A stretch of 64,000 nucleotides of DNA from Thermodesulfobacteriota bacterium. GTDB lineage: Bacteria > Desulfobacterota > UBA8473. Below the pieces are notes generated by a model. That model saw only the letters and a list, made by a program, of their open reading frames with translations. It did not search any database and had not been told where the DNA came from. The stretch's first letter is position 1, and every line of letters starts with the position of its first letter. The position numbers were made by a program, and so were the translations under genes. The stretch is taken from positions 1-64,000 of the forward strand of contig JBFLWQ010000014.1 in assembly GCA_040757775.1 (NCBI GenBank), written 5' to 3'. Below are positions 25,957-34,874 of this stretch, piece after piece.

Positions 25957-27147
25957 ATGGACGAAAGGTACCGATGGAATATTCTGGTCTTAACTTACAC
26001 ATCTATGCTCGCCTTCGCTTTTGTATTTCAAGCTATACCCCCTATTTTAAGTCTTATTATCCAGGAATTGCACATCTCTCACACCCAGGCAGGACTTCTT
26101 ATGGGTTTCTTTGCTCTACCGGGAATATTCCTGTCCATACCAGGGGGAATACTATTTGATCTCTATGGAACAAGGAAGATAGCCGCTTCCTGTTTTATTT
26201 TGATGATTATTGGCACCCTCACAGTAATTTTTGGCAAAACCTTCTTCCTTCTGGCCCTGGGGAGGACAGTCTCAGGAGTTGGCGCTTTAATTCTTGCAAT
26301 AGGTCTGCCTCAATTTCTCGCTCAATGGTTTAATGGGAAAGAGTTGGGCGTAGCCATGGGAATATATAATACCGCCATGCCACTGGGTACAATAATATCA
26401 TTTACCACTCTGGGATGGTTAGGGAAGAATTTGGGTTGGCAGGCGTCCGTTTCAGTTAGCGGCATTCTCACCTTTGTAGCTCTGATAGTCTTCCTTCTCT
26501 TCTATAAACCAGCTCCCCCCATCACAGGCAAGCCTTTCAGTGAGAAAAGGATAGGGCTAGGCAACTTTAAAGAAGCAGGTATTTCAATATGGCTTGTAGG
26601 GATTGCATGGATGTGGTTTAATGCATCAACAATATCTTTTACTACCTTTGGACCAGACTTCTTTATAGCGGATAAGGGTTTTAGCATAGAGTTTGCCGGG
26701 TTTCTTGCCAGTTTCATCATGTGGGGCTCCCTCATTTTCAGCCCTGTGGTTGGCTACCTTATAGATAAAATCGGCTTTAAAGAAACTCTGATAGCCATGG
26801 GGGGACTTGCTTTAGCAGTTCTTATGTTCTTCATTCCCTATGCTACTACTCTACTCATATTCTTGATGGCACTAATCGGGGTTTCAGTGGCATTAGTCCC
26901 TGCCCCGGTGTTTTCTCTGCCATCGGATCTTATGAAACCCCAAAATCTCGGCTTTGGCTTTGGTGTTATATCCACCTGTTTAAGTATTGGTATGGTGCTG
27001 GGTCCTTACTTTGTGGGGTTAATTAGAGATTGGACAGGTTCTTACAATATGAGTTTCGGAGTCATGGCCGGTTTTGCCCTCTGTGTAACCATAACCATGC
27101 TGATTCTTCGCTCCCCGGTCTTTTCTAAAGTGAATCGTAAATCGTGA
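25957..27147 (+). CDS. MFS transporter, CynX/NimT-like
   Basis: A 396-residue major facilitator with about 12 hydrophobic segments. The loop 2-3 motif of the superfamily is visible as GGILFDLYGTRKIA near residue 66. The C-terminal half repeats it as GYLIDKIGFKETL. Such transporters move small anions or drugs. The gene begins 29 bp after the TIGR04076 gene and ends convergently with the MaoC-like gene. Substrate unknown. Confidence 0.88.
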   Translation: MDERYRWNILVLTYTSMLAFAFVFQAIPPILSLIIQELHISHTQAGLLMGFFALPGIFLSIPGGILFDLYGTRKIAASCFILMIIGTLTVIFGKTFFLLALGRTVSGVGALILAIGLPQFLAQWFNGKELGVAMGIYNTAMPLGTIISFTTLGWLGKNLGWQASVSVSGILTFVALIVFLLFYKPAPPITGKPFSEKRIGLGNFKEAGISIWLVGIAWMWFNASTISFTTFGPDFFIADKGFSIEFAGFLASFIMWGSLIFSPVVGYLIDKIGFKETLIAMGGLALAVLMFFIPYATTLLIFLMALIGVSVALVPAPVFSLPSDLMKPQNLGFGFGVISTCLSIGMVLGPYFVGLIRDWTGSYNMSFGVMAGFALCVTITMLILRSPVFSKVNRKS

Positions 27148-27277
27148 ATGGGTTTTTTAGATATACCTTATCCACCATATATAGTTCTTCATAAAAACCC
27201 TATAATGAAAAGTACAACTACTTTCCCCCTAATTATCAGAACCATCAATAAAAGGCAAAAGCAGACTTGCCCACTTT

Positions 27278-27745
27278 TTATTGTTTATTTACCTCTCCGA
27301 TGAGAATCCTGCTTGTATATTCTACAACCAGTCCATTACGCTGGTTATAGGTTTTATTTTTGTATGATAATACGCTTCGCACCGGGTTTTTTGTTGGTCG
27401 CACCTCTATTACTTCCACATCTGCCCTGAGCGTATCACCAGAAAGCACGGGTAGGGTGAACCGAACACCGTCTATGCCCACATAAGCTATAATCTCTTTC
27501 CCGTGCTTTTCCAGGAGTTCATTAAGTCCCCCACGGACGTGGACGAGGCCATCGGCAACAGCCAATATGGCTGGAGCAGCTAAATTACGTTCTCCTGAAA
27601 ATGATTGCTTGGCATACTCCGCATCTACATGAATTGGTTGAATAAGCCACAAGAAGCTGTTCAATAGAGAAAGATCTCCTATGTCAACTGTTCGGTTGAC
27701 CCCGCAAGAAATTTTGGTACCAATAAGTATCTCTTTACTAAACAT
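27278..27745 (-). CDS. MaoC-like hot-dog-fold protein
   Basis: A 155-residue member of the MaoC/hydratase hot-dog superfamily. The PIHVDAEYA string (residues about 37-45) takes the place of the NPxHxD hydratase motif, followed by the long central helix and GVRFTLPVLSGDTLRADVEV. Likely activity is reversible hydration of an enoyl-CoA or a related thioester. AAAGGAGG precedes the ATG. No fatty-acid genes lie next to it, though two acyl-CoA-type ligases are 6-8 kb away. Confidence 0.78.
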   Translation of the reverse strand: MFSKEILIGTKISCGVNRTVDIGDLSLLNSFLWLIQPIHVDAEYAKQSFSGERNLAAPAILAVADGLVHVRGGLNELLEKHGKEIIAYVGIDGVRFTLPVLSGDTLRADVEVIEVRPTKNPVRSVLSYKNKTYNQRNGLVVEYTSRILIGEVNKQ

Positions 27746-27996
27746 CCTTTCCTCCTTTAAATTTAAGAATAGGTCAAAATTTTGAATTTAGGTTTGACAG
27801 TTCAAAGGTAAGTTATTATAAAAAGGCTAAAGAGTCAATAACTTTCAGGTTTTTGCTCAGTTAACAGTACCTCTAGCCTCCGTTGATATAAGACTTATTT
27901 TCTTGACCAGAAGGCACCTTTCTGCTAGCTTATGTTAGCTTCAAAGAAAATTTCCCAGTTTTAAGGATGAAGTATTGGTAAATTAGCAGGAATGAG
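27746..27996. other. gene-free gap upstream of the MaoC-like gene
   Basis: AT-rich sequence with no open frame of note. Together with the following repeat it separates the MaoC-like gene from the divergent MFS transporter by 490 bp. I see no convincing promoter with correct spacing. Confidence 0.5.
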
Positions 27997-28183
27997 AGCT
28001 TTGAAGAAGTACCCCTTTCGTTTCAGCATACATTTTTTGACCCATCTAAGCTCACTCCATTGAAAATTCACAAACTCCCCGCCTCTTGCGGGTCAAACAT
28101 GTGAATTTTCTACATTCCGCTCGCTAAGAAGGGTCTCCCAAAAAATCTATGAATTGGCTCTCAGGGGACTTCCCCAAAGCTCT
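27997..28183 (-). repeat. family A dispersed palindromic repeat, copy 3 (inverted, diverged)
   Basis: Outer arms AGAGCTTTGAAGAAGTACCC and its partner GGGGACTTCCCCAAAGCTCT close the element. Inside are TTTGACCCATCTAAGCTCAC, a hairpin between GAAAATTCACA and TGTGAATTTTC, the CCGCCTCTTGCGGG loop, and AAGGGTCTCCCAAAAAATC, the counterparts of the copy 2 landmarks. It ends about 50 bp before the MFS start, and the upstream-extended frame of that gene runs into it. Confidence 0.75.
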
Positions 28184-28235
28184 TGGCAGGTTATACAAAG
28201 ATATCGAATATTACTTGCCATTAAGGAAAATGAAT

Positions 28236-29606
28236 ATGGACAGTACTGTAAATAAAAGGGCTGCTTTACTCGTTGCTACCCTGGCATCTTTCCTTACGCC
28301 CTTTATGGGATCTTCTGTTAATATTGCCCTTCCCTCAATTGGGAAAGAATTTGCTATGGATGCGGTTTTGTTAAATTGGGTTGCCACCGCATATCTTTTA
28401 GCCGCCGCAATGTTCCTTGTCCCTTCCGGAAGGATAGCAGATATACATGGAAGGAAAAAGATTTTTACATACGGCATAGTATTTTTTACTGTTTCATCTC
28501 TTCTCTCTGCCATCTCAACATCTGCTATTGCACTTATAGCCTTTCGGGTTTTACAGGGAATAGGGAGTGCGATGATATTCGGGACCGGTGTAGCTATATT
28601 AACTTCAGTATTTCCTATTGGAGAAAGAGGCAAAGCTTTGGGGATAAATGTTGCTGCGGTTTATTCAGGGCTGTCTCTTGGCCCATTTTTAGGTGGATTT
28701 TTAACACAGCATTTTGGTTGGAGAAGCATTTTCATTATGACTGTTCCCCTAGGTGCGATAGTAATCGGCTTTATATTCTGGAAATTGAAAGGAGAGTGGG
28801 CTGAAGCACAGGGGGAGAAGTTCGATTTTACCGGCTCTATATTCTATGGTCTTACCCTTGTAACGATAATGTACGGTTTTTCTCTCCTGCCAACGATATC
28901 GGGTGTATGGCTGATTCTGATGGGTGCATTAGGGATATTTTCATTCGTCAAGTGGGAGATGAAGGTGAAAAACCCTATCTTAGATATAAAACTCTTCCTA
29001 AATAATACAGTCTTCGCTTTCTCCAACATGGCAGCCTTGATCCATTATAGTGCCACATTTGCCATAAGTTTCCTTTTAAGCCTTTATTTGCAATATATAA
29101 AAGGGTTCAGTCCTCAAAACGCAGGCTTTGTACTGGTATCCCAACCTGTTGTAATGGCTATATTCTCCCCTCTTGCAGGCAGGCTCTCAGACAGGATTGA
29201 GCCAAGAATAGTTGCTTCAATTGGGATGATGTTGACCTCTTCAGGGCTTTTCCTGTTTACCTTCCTGGATGGGGAAACGCCTTTAGCATTCATTGTAACC
29301 AGTCTAATCCTTGTTGGTTTTGGCTTTGCTCTTTTCTCATCCCCCAATACTAATGCAATTATGAGCTCTGTTGAAAAGAGATCCTATGGAGTAGCTTCTG
29401 GAATGGTTGGAACAATGAGACTCATTGGACAGATGCTCAGTATGGGAATTGCAATGCTTATATTTGCCTTGTACATCGGAAGGGTTCAAATTACATCTGA
29501 ATACTATCTGCTTTTTTTGAAAGGTTTAAAGGTGGTTTTCATCATTTTTGCTACCCTTTGTTTTGGAGGTATATTTGCATCTCTTGCAAGAGGTAAGCTG
29601 CGATAA
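28236..29606 (+). CDS. MFS transporter, DHA2 (EmrB/QacA-like) family
   Basis: A 456-residue drug/proton antiporter type transporter with about 14 hydrophobic segments. Motif A is GRIADIHGRKKIF near residue 70, and motif C is visible as GLSLGPFLGGFLTQHFGWR. The open frame begins at 28149, but its first 29 codons lie in the family A repeat; AAGGA at 28223 is eight bases before the ATG at 28236, which fits better. A second ATG at 28230 is possible. No regulator or membrane-fusion partner is adjacent. Confidence 0.87.
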   Translation: MDSTVNKRAALLVATLASFLTPFMGSSVNIALPSIGKEFAMDAVLLNWVATAYLLAAAMFLVPSGRIADIHGRKKIFTYGIVFFTVSSLLSAISTSAIALIAFRVLQGIGSAMIFGTGVAILTSVFPIGERGKALGINVAAVYSGLSLGPFLGGFLTQHFGWRSIFIMTVPLGAIVIGFIFWKLKGEWAEAQGEKFDFTGSIFYGLTLVTIMYGFSLLPTISGVWLILMGALGIFSFVKWEMKVKNPILDIKLFLNNTVFAFSNMAALIHYSATFAISFLLSLYLQYIKGFSPQNAGFVLVSQPVVMAIFSPLAGRLSDRIEPRIVASIGMMLTSSGLFLFTFLDGETPLAFIVTSLILVGFGFALFSSPNTNAIMSSVEKRSYGVASGMVGTMRLIGQMLSMGIAMLIFALYIGRVQITSEYYLLFLKGLKVVFIIFATLCFGGIFASLARGKLR

Positions 29607-29630
29607 CCTTAAAGCCAGGGGGCGGGTATA

Positions 29631-29999
29631 ATGAAATGCAGTAACTGTGGGGCTGAGTTGGATAGTGAATACAGGTACAAGATACGATGGGAAAGGGTCT
29701 GTGAAGACTGTTATATAAACGCTACACTACCTAAAAATCCTTGCGATCCAATAGCACAGATGGTAACAGAAAATTTTATGGAAACGTTTAAAAGATCGCC
29801 GATGGAAGAGCTTTCTGATATACAGAAAAAGATTTATGAATTTATTAAAGAAAAAGGCAATGTGTTGCCAGAGGAAATCGCGGAAGAGTTCGGTTTAGGG
29901 GAGTTAGACCTTAAGAAAAATTTTATCGTACTCAGAAGGCTTGGATTAGCCAAGGCAAAAAAGATAGGCAATAAGGTATATTACGTAATGTGGGAATAA
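29631..29999 (+). CDS. zinc-ribbon/winged-helix protein
   Basis: A 122-residue protein. The N-terminal CSNCGAE and CEDCYIN make a four-cysteine zinc ribbon (residues about 3-26). A winged-helix domain follows from about 55 to 120 (LSDIQKKIYEFIKEKGNVLP, EEIAEEFGLGELDLKKNFIV, LRRLGLAKAKKIGNKVYY). It looks like a small transcription factor. A strong GGGGGCGGG ribosome site lies ahead of the ATG. It is placed between an MFS gene and a methyltransferase, either of which could be its target. Confidence 0.7.
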   Translation: MKCSNCGAELDSEYRYKIRWERVCEDCYINATLPKNPCDPIAQMVTENFMETFKRSPMEELSDIQKKIYEFIKEKGNVLPEEIAEEFGLGELDLKKNFIVLRRLGLAKAKKIGNKVYYVMWE

Positions 30000-30063
30000 G
30001 TTGGACATTTAAGTCCCATGAAGGCATAGAAGGCAGCGAGGGCTGTGAAGACAGGTCATAATC

Positions 30064-30789
30064 ATGACAGAATTTGACAAGACCCGATGGGCAGAAAAGG
30101 CATTTGCCCATGAGTACCTGGAAACGGCAGATATCCGGATCTTAGAGAGGAGAAGATTGCTGGAAGTATTGAAATCTTTCTACAGGTATTTCCTCGGGAA
30201 CGATCAACAAAGCAGAGTTTTGGACATGGGATGTGGAGATGGTATTCTGATACATGAGCTTTTAAAAATTGATAGTTCTATATCAGCTACATTGATTGAC
30301 GGTTCAGAGAATATGCTGAACAAAGCCAGAGAAAGACTGGCTGGCTTTAAGAATATCCACTTCATTAAAGCAAGTTTTCAGGAGCTATTGTTATCCAAAG
30401 ATATTTCACTTGCAGATTTCAGCATGGTAGTTTCCTCCCTTGCCATTCACCATCTGACAATGAATGAGAAGAAATCAATCTTTAATTACATTTATTCCTG
30501 CTTAAGAGGGGGGGGCTATTTTGTAAACACAGATGTTGTCCTCTCACCAGCAGAAACCCTTGAGAAATGGTATCTGGAATTATGGAAGGAATGGATAATC
30601 AGGAGACAGACTGCATTGAAACTAGAAAGCAGGTATGAAGGTATTATCAGTAATCATACAGAAAAGGAGCATCATAGTAAGCTTGACACATTAACCGACC
30701 AACTGAATGCCTTGAAAGGTGCAGGATTCAAAGATATAGACTGTTTCTATAAATATGGAATATTTGCAATGTATGGTGGCAGGAAGTAA
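30064..30789 (+). CDS. class I SAM-dependent methyltransferase
   Basis: A 241-residue methyltransferase. Motif I is VLDMGCGDGILIHELL (residues about 54-69). An acidic residue follows in TLIDGSENML (motif II), and LADFSMVVSSLAIHHL is motif III. The first residues (FDKTRWAEKAFAHEY) are typical of tRNA or small-molecule methylases of the UbiE/CmoA style but no named activity can be assigned. The prohibitin-like gene follows after 20 bp. Confidence 0.85.
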   Translation: MTEFDKTRWAEKAFAHEYLETADIRILERRRLLEVLKSFYRYFLGNDQQSRVLDMGCGDGILIHELLKIDSSISATLIDGSENMLNKARERLAGFKNIHFIKASFQELLLSKDISLADFSMVVSSLAIHHLTMNEKKSIFNYIYSCLRGGGYFVNTDVVLSPAETLEKWYLELWKEWIIRRQTALKLESRYEGIISNHTEKEHHSKLDTLTDQLNALKGAGFKDIDCFYKYGIFAMYGGRK

Positions 30790-30809
30790 CATAAAGAGGA
30801 GGTAGTACA

Positions 30810-31679
30810 ATGAATGAAAGGGATGTTTACAGGGCTAAGGAGGCAATGGAGTCTGCAATGAAGAAAGGACCTATGAGGCTGGCATTGATTATTGGAGCGA
30901 TTTTCTTGTTTTTATTGCTTTTAAGGCCATGGGTTCAGATTGGGGCAGGTGAAAGGGGAGTTGTCCTTAATTTTGGCGCTGTTAAGAAGAATGTGCTTGG
31001 AGAAGGGCTGCATTTCAGGATACCCATAATGCAGGAGATTGTCCCGATGGATGTCAAGGTTCAGAAATCTTTGACAAATGCCGCTGCTTCATCGTCTGAC
31101 CTTCAGGAAGTGAGTTCAGAGGTTGCGCTTAATTATCATATAATTCCAGATAAGTCAAATATTGTCTATCAGTCTATCGGCATACACTTTAAAGAGCGAA
31201 TCATAGACCCCGCAGTGCAGGAGGTAGTAAAGGCTGTGACAGCCAGGTATACAGCAGAAGAGCTTATCACAAAGAGGCCAGCAGTAAGCGAGGCAATGAG
31301 AACAACCCTTACTGAAAGGCTCATGACGCACAACATAGCAGTTGATGCATTCTCTATCGTCGGTTTTAGCTTCTCCAAGATATTTATGGAAGCCATCGAG
31401 TCAAAGCAGACAGCAGAACAGCTTGCACTGAAGGCAAAAAGGGACCTGGAAAGGATAAAGATAGAGGCAGAGCAAAAGGTTACGGCAGCCAAGGCAGAGG
31501 CAGAGTCCCTTAGGCTGCAGAGAGCGAATATTTCATCAGATCTTATAGAGCTTAGAAAGGTAGAGGCCAATCTCAAGGCTATAGATAAATGGAATGGGAT
31601 ACTCCCACAGGTTACCGGTGGTGGAGCTGTGCCATTTATCGGCGTAGGTGAGACACAGAAGAGTAACATAAAAAGGTAG
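30810..31679 (+). CDS. prohibitin/SPFH family membrane protein
   Basis: A 289-residue bacterial prohibitin homologue. One N-terminal transmembrane segment (about 22-41) is followed by the SPFH domain starting QIGAGERGVVLNFGAVKK. A long charged helix with repeated KAxAE units covers about 205-260. Such proteins assemble into large rings in the membrane that chaperone proteins or regulate FtsH-type proteases. AGGAGG precedes the ATG. No FtsH or NfeD partner is seen in the window. Confidence 0.9.
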   Translation: MNERDVYRAKEAMESAMKKGPMRLALIIGAIFLFLLLLRPWVQIGAGERGVVLNFGAVKKNVLGEGLHFRIPIMQEIVPMDVKVQKSLTNAAASSSDLQEVSSEVALNYHIIPDKSNIVYQSIGIHFKERIIDPAVQEVVKAVTARYTAEELITKRPAVSEAMRTTLTERLMTHNIAVDAFSIVGFSFSKIFMEAIESKQTAEQLALKAKRDLERIKIEAEQKVTAAKAEAESLRLQRANISSDLIELRKVEANLKAIDKWNGILPQVTGGGAVPFIGVGETQKSNIKR

Positions 31680-31714
31680 AGAACCCCTTTGTTATATCTA
31701 TACAAGGAACAACC

Positions 31715-32653
31715 ATGAGAGTTAGCAGATTCCCTTCGTGGCTCAAGAAGGATATTTCCCGGGGGAAAGGTTTATTCAAGGTTAAAAATATACTCTCGGA
31801 TTTGAGACTGAACACAGTCTGTCAGAGTGCCAAATGCCCGAATATTGGTGAGTGTTTCGGGGGGGGGGCAGCCACTTTTATGATTATGGGTACTATCTGT
31901 ACCAGGGACTGCCGATTTTGTGCCATACATGGAGGAACTCCAAACCCTCTTGAGTTAGATGAACCATTAAGGGTAGCACAGGCAGCAAAGGTTCTGGGAT
32001 TAACCTATGTGGTTGTTACCTCTGTAACCAGAGACGACCTGCCGGATGGAGGTGCTGAACACTTTTCAAAGACCGTTACGGCTATACGAGAAGTTTTGCC
32101 AGATTCCAAAGTTGAAGTGCTGGTCCCTGATTTTAAAGGCAGCCATGATGCTGTACGAGAGGTGGTCAAATCAAGCCCCACTGTCTTTAACCACAACATG
32201 GAAACGGTTTCTCGCCTTTATTCCATGACCCGGCCTGGTGCAGATTACTGCCGTTCTTTAAATGTCCTGGGGTTTGCAAAAAACCTTGACAGTGACATTG
32301 TAACAAAATCGGGTTTAATGCTGGGCTTGGGAGAAACAAGGGAAGAGATTCTCTGCTCCATGAAAGACCTCAGGAATGTTGGATGTGATGTCCTGACTAT
32401 GGGGCAGTATATCAGCCCTTCTGATCGTCATTTTCCGGAAGAAAGATTTCTCTATCCCGATGAGTTCAAAAAGCTTGAATCAATAGGCAAAGAGATGGGT
32501 TTCCTGGGGGTGGCTTCGGGTCCATTTGTTCGAAGCTCTTACCATGCTGGTAGGCTCCTGGAAAGGATCCTTCAACAACAGGAGAAGGATAATGGAGAAA
32601 GACAAACCCTCAAAGTGGCGTCTATTGACCACTGGTTTTCTGAATGCGTTTGA
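31715..32653 (+). CDS. lipA: lipoyl synthase
   Basis: The radical SAM enzyme that inserts two sulfurs into protein-bound octanoyl groups. The auxiliary cluster cysteines are Cys36, Cys41 and Cys47 (CQSAKCPNIGEC). The SAM cluster cysteines are Cys62, Cys66 and Cys69 (CTRDCRFC). The C-terminal RSSYHAG serine contacts the auxiliary cluster. The 312-residue length is normal. Its last 62 bp overlap the next gene, the octanoyltransferase that makes its substrate. Confidence 0.97.
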   Translation: MRVSRFPSWLKKDISRGKGLFKVKNILSDLRLNTVCQSAKCPNIGECFGGGAATFMIMGTICTRDCRFCAIHGGTPNPLELDEPLRVAQAAKVLGLTYVVVTSVTRDDLPDGGAEHFSKTVTAIREVLPDSKVEVLVPDFKGSHDAVREVVKSSPTVFNHNMETVSRLYSMTRPGADYCRSLNVLGFAKNLDSDIVTKSGLMLGLGETREEILCSMKDLRNVGCDVLTMGQYISPSDRHFPEERFLYPDEFKKLESIGKEMGFLGVASGPFVRSSYHAGRLLERILQQQEKDNGERQTLKVASIDHWFSECV

Positions 32654-33452
32654 AAATATGGCTATAGATGAGGCTATATTAAAGTCCTGCAGTCAAGGTA
32701 AATCCCCGCCTACTATCAGATTCTACGGTTGGAAACCTCATGCAGTATCTCTCGGATATTCTCAACAGGTTGAAGGCAACATTAACTTACAGGTATGTGA
32801 AAGATTGGGGACAGATATTGTTCGTCGTCTTACTGGCGGAAAAGCGGTTCTTCACGATGAGGAGCTGACCTACTCTTTTGTCTGCTCGTCAGGCAACTCG
32901 CTTTTTCCACGAAATATCATGGGAACTTATAAAAAAATAAGTTCCTGTTTAATCGAGGGGTTTAAGAGGCTGGATATCGATGCCCAATTAATTACACCAA
33001 AAGGAGGGAAAGTCGGTTTATATGAAAAGAAATCCAACCCAAGCTGTTTTTCATCCCCTTCACGATACGAGATATCCGTATGCGGAAGAAAGATTTGCGG
33101 GAGTTCTCAACGACGGGTTAATGGTGCTTTTCTACAGCATGGTTCTATTTTAATTGGATTTGATGCCCAAAAACTTTCCCGGATAATGGTGTTTAAGGGA
33201 TTAAAGAGAGAGGTGGTGGTAGATTATCTGGCCAGAAATATAACTTCGGTGAGCGACCATGTAGGTAAAGACATAGATTTCTTTAAGCTCCAGGGAATAT
33301 TCGTAGAGGGCTTTCAAAAGGGATTGGAAATAGAATTGAGAAAGGGGGAACTTAGCCCTCAAGAACATCAATTAAAGGAGCGGTATCTAAAAGAACGCTA
33401 TCTGAAACCAGAGTGGAACCTTAGGATGTCAGGCGGCTATAGAAATTGGTGA
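32592..33452 (+). CDS. lipM: octanoyltransferase, LipM type
   Basis: Moves the octanoyl group from acyl carrier protein to the lipoyl domain, giving the LipA substrate. The 286-residue protein belongs to the lipoate ligase/BPL fold: RRLTGGKAVLHDEELTYSF (about 78-96) and GRKICGSSQ with the substrate-binding lysine (Lys167). Cys152 in CFSSPSRYEI matches the catalytic cysteine position of LipM, which separates it from LipB and LplA. The open frame begins at 32526 but GGAGAAGG precedes the ATG at 32592. It overlaps lipA, so translation is probably coupled. Confidence 0.82.
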   Translation: MEKDKPSKWRLLTTGFLNAFENMAIDEAILKSCSQGKSPPTIRFYGWKPHAVSLGYSQQVEGNINLQVCERLGTDIVRRLTGGKAVLHDEELTYSFVCSSGNSLFPRNIMGTYKKISSCLIEGFKRLDIDAQLITPKGGKVGLYEKKSNPSCFSSPSRYEISVCGRKICGSSQRRVNGAFLQHGSILIGFDAQKLSRIMVFKGLKREVVVDYLARNITSVSDHVGKDIDFFKLQGIFVEGFQKGLEIELRKGELSPQEHQLKERYLKERYLKPEWNLRMSGGYRNW

Positions 33453-33508
33453 CATAAAGGGTCTGACGAAAAACAAGGTTCTCCTCTAAAGAGGAAGGAG
33501 GTTATACC

Positions 33509-34798
33509 ATGGTAAAAGAAAGGAAATACTGGAACGAAGAATTAGAGACTATGCCTTTAGAAGACTTGAGGAAATTGCAGGAAAAGCTTCTCCAGGAGAC
33601 AGTGAGCCGTGCATATGAAAAAACCAAGTTTTACAGGCAAAAATTCGATGGTGCTGGGATAAAACCTTCGGAAATCAATACATTAGATGATCTGAAAAAG
33701 TTGCCCTTGATCCATTCTTCAGAGGACTTTCGCAAGGCACCGATACCGGATAGGCTGGCTGTACCTTTCGAAGAGGTAAAATACCTGGAATCAAGCTCAG
33801 GCACCACAGGGGTCCCTATGGCTATTCTGTGGAGCAGTAAAGACTGGAAGAATCTCATGGATGCAGAAGCAAGGGCAAGATGGACATTAGGGGCAAGACC
33901 TTCTGACGTGGTCCATGTTCTGACTGGCTTCCCATGCTGTCAAGGGGGTTATCAACACCTTGGTGCAATGGTCATGGCACTTAGTGCTGGGAGAGGAGTG
34001 TTAGATAACCAGATAAAACTCGGTCAGATGGTTGGTGTCTCAGTACTTGAATATTTGCCAAGTCTGGTACTAAAGTATTTCGAAAGGGCAACAGAGATGG
34101 GGTACGATATCAAGAATGGAAGTATTAGGCTCATTTCGGCACTGGGAGAAGGATGGGCAGAAGCATACAAGAGGAGAGTAGAAGACGACTATAATGTCAT
34201 CCTCAGAACTCTTTATGGTTCAGTAGATGCAGGTCTTATTGGTGCCCAGTGTGAATCGGGGGAGGGTCTACACACCTTTTTAGACCTGGTCATAACAGAG
34301 ATCATTGACCCGGAAACAGGAGAGGTCTTAACCCCTGGTCAGGAAGGGGAACTGATAATAACCCTTTTATGGCCAGATGCTACCCCTATAATAAGATACC
34401 GCACAGGTGATGTCACTAAAATACTCCCTTATGAACCATGTTCCTGCGGCAGGACTCACCCCAAGATATCCATGGTGAGAGGCAGAGCGGCTCATATCAC
34501 AAAGGTCAGAGGTAAAAACATCCTTCCTATAGACGTTGAAGAGATAATAGCTATTATCCCTGAATTGGCAACCGACTACCAGATAATCGTGGATAAACCC
34601 GGAGAGTTACAGGTATTAAAGGTAAAGATGGAATATAAACCTGATGTTAAAGACCTAAAGCCATTGAAGAAACGGGTTGAGGATGCCTTTAAGAAAAACC
34701 TAATTGTAGAAAGTGATGTGGAACTTGTTCCAATGGGAATTTTAGGACGCGAAAAGTTTAAGGCAACAAGGGTAATAAGAACCTACGATGAGAACTAA
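33509..34798 (+). CDS. paaK: phenylacetate-CoA ligase family protein (first of two)
   Basis: An adenylate-forming ligase of 429 residues that activates an aryl-acid to its CoA thioester. The nucleotide-binding string ESSSGTTGVPMAI begins near residue 91, the mid-region ALGEGWAEAYKRR is family-typical, and CSCGRTHPKI and the PIDVEEI string belong to the C-terminal lid. AAGGAGG precedes the ATG. A second, clearly related gene lies convergently downstream. In anaerobes such ligases can act on phenylacetate or other aromatic acids from amino-acid fermentation; the exact substrate is not visible. Confidence 0.88.
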   Translation: MVKERKYWNEELETMPLEDLRKLQEKLLQETVSRAYEKTKFYRQKFDGAGIKPSEINTLDDLKKLPLIHSSEDFRKAPIPDRLAVPFEEVKYLESSSGTTGVPMAILWSSKDWKNLMDAEARARWTLGARPSDVVHVLTGFPCCQGGYQHLGAMVMALSAGRGVLDNQIKLGQMVGVSVLEYLPSLVLKYFERATEMGYDIKNGSIRLISALGEGWAEAYKRRVEDDYNVILRTLYGSVDAGLIGAQCESGEGLHTFLDLVITEIIDPETGEVLTPGQEGELIITLLWPDATPIIRYRTGDVTKILPYEPCSCGRTHPKISMVRGRAAHITKVRGKNILPIDVEEIIAIIPELATDYQIIVDKPGELQVLKVKMEYKPDVKDLKPLKKRVEDAFKKNLIVESDVELVPMGILGREKFKATRVIRTYDEN

Positions 34799-34874
34799 TG
34801 GCTCATAGTAGGAAGATTTAGGTTAGAATGATTCCTTTTTCAGGGTATCATCCACGACGCCTTTGCCTATGGTT

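Noticed and set aside
27770-27840. Promoter with TTGACT and TATAAT for the MaoC-like gene.
   Set aside because: The two boxes are only 12 bases apart, too close for a sigma-70 promoter.
28149-28235. The open frame of the MFS transporter extends 29 codons upstream to an ATG at 28149.
   Set aside because: That stretch belongs to the family A repeat and adds residues not expected before the first transmembrane segment. The ATG at 28236 has a ribosome site.
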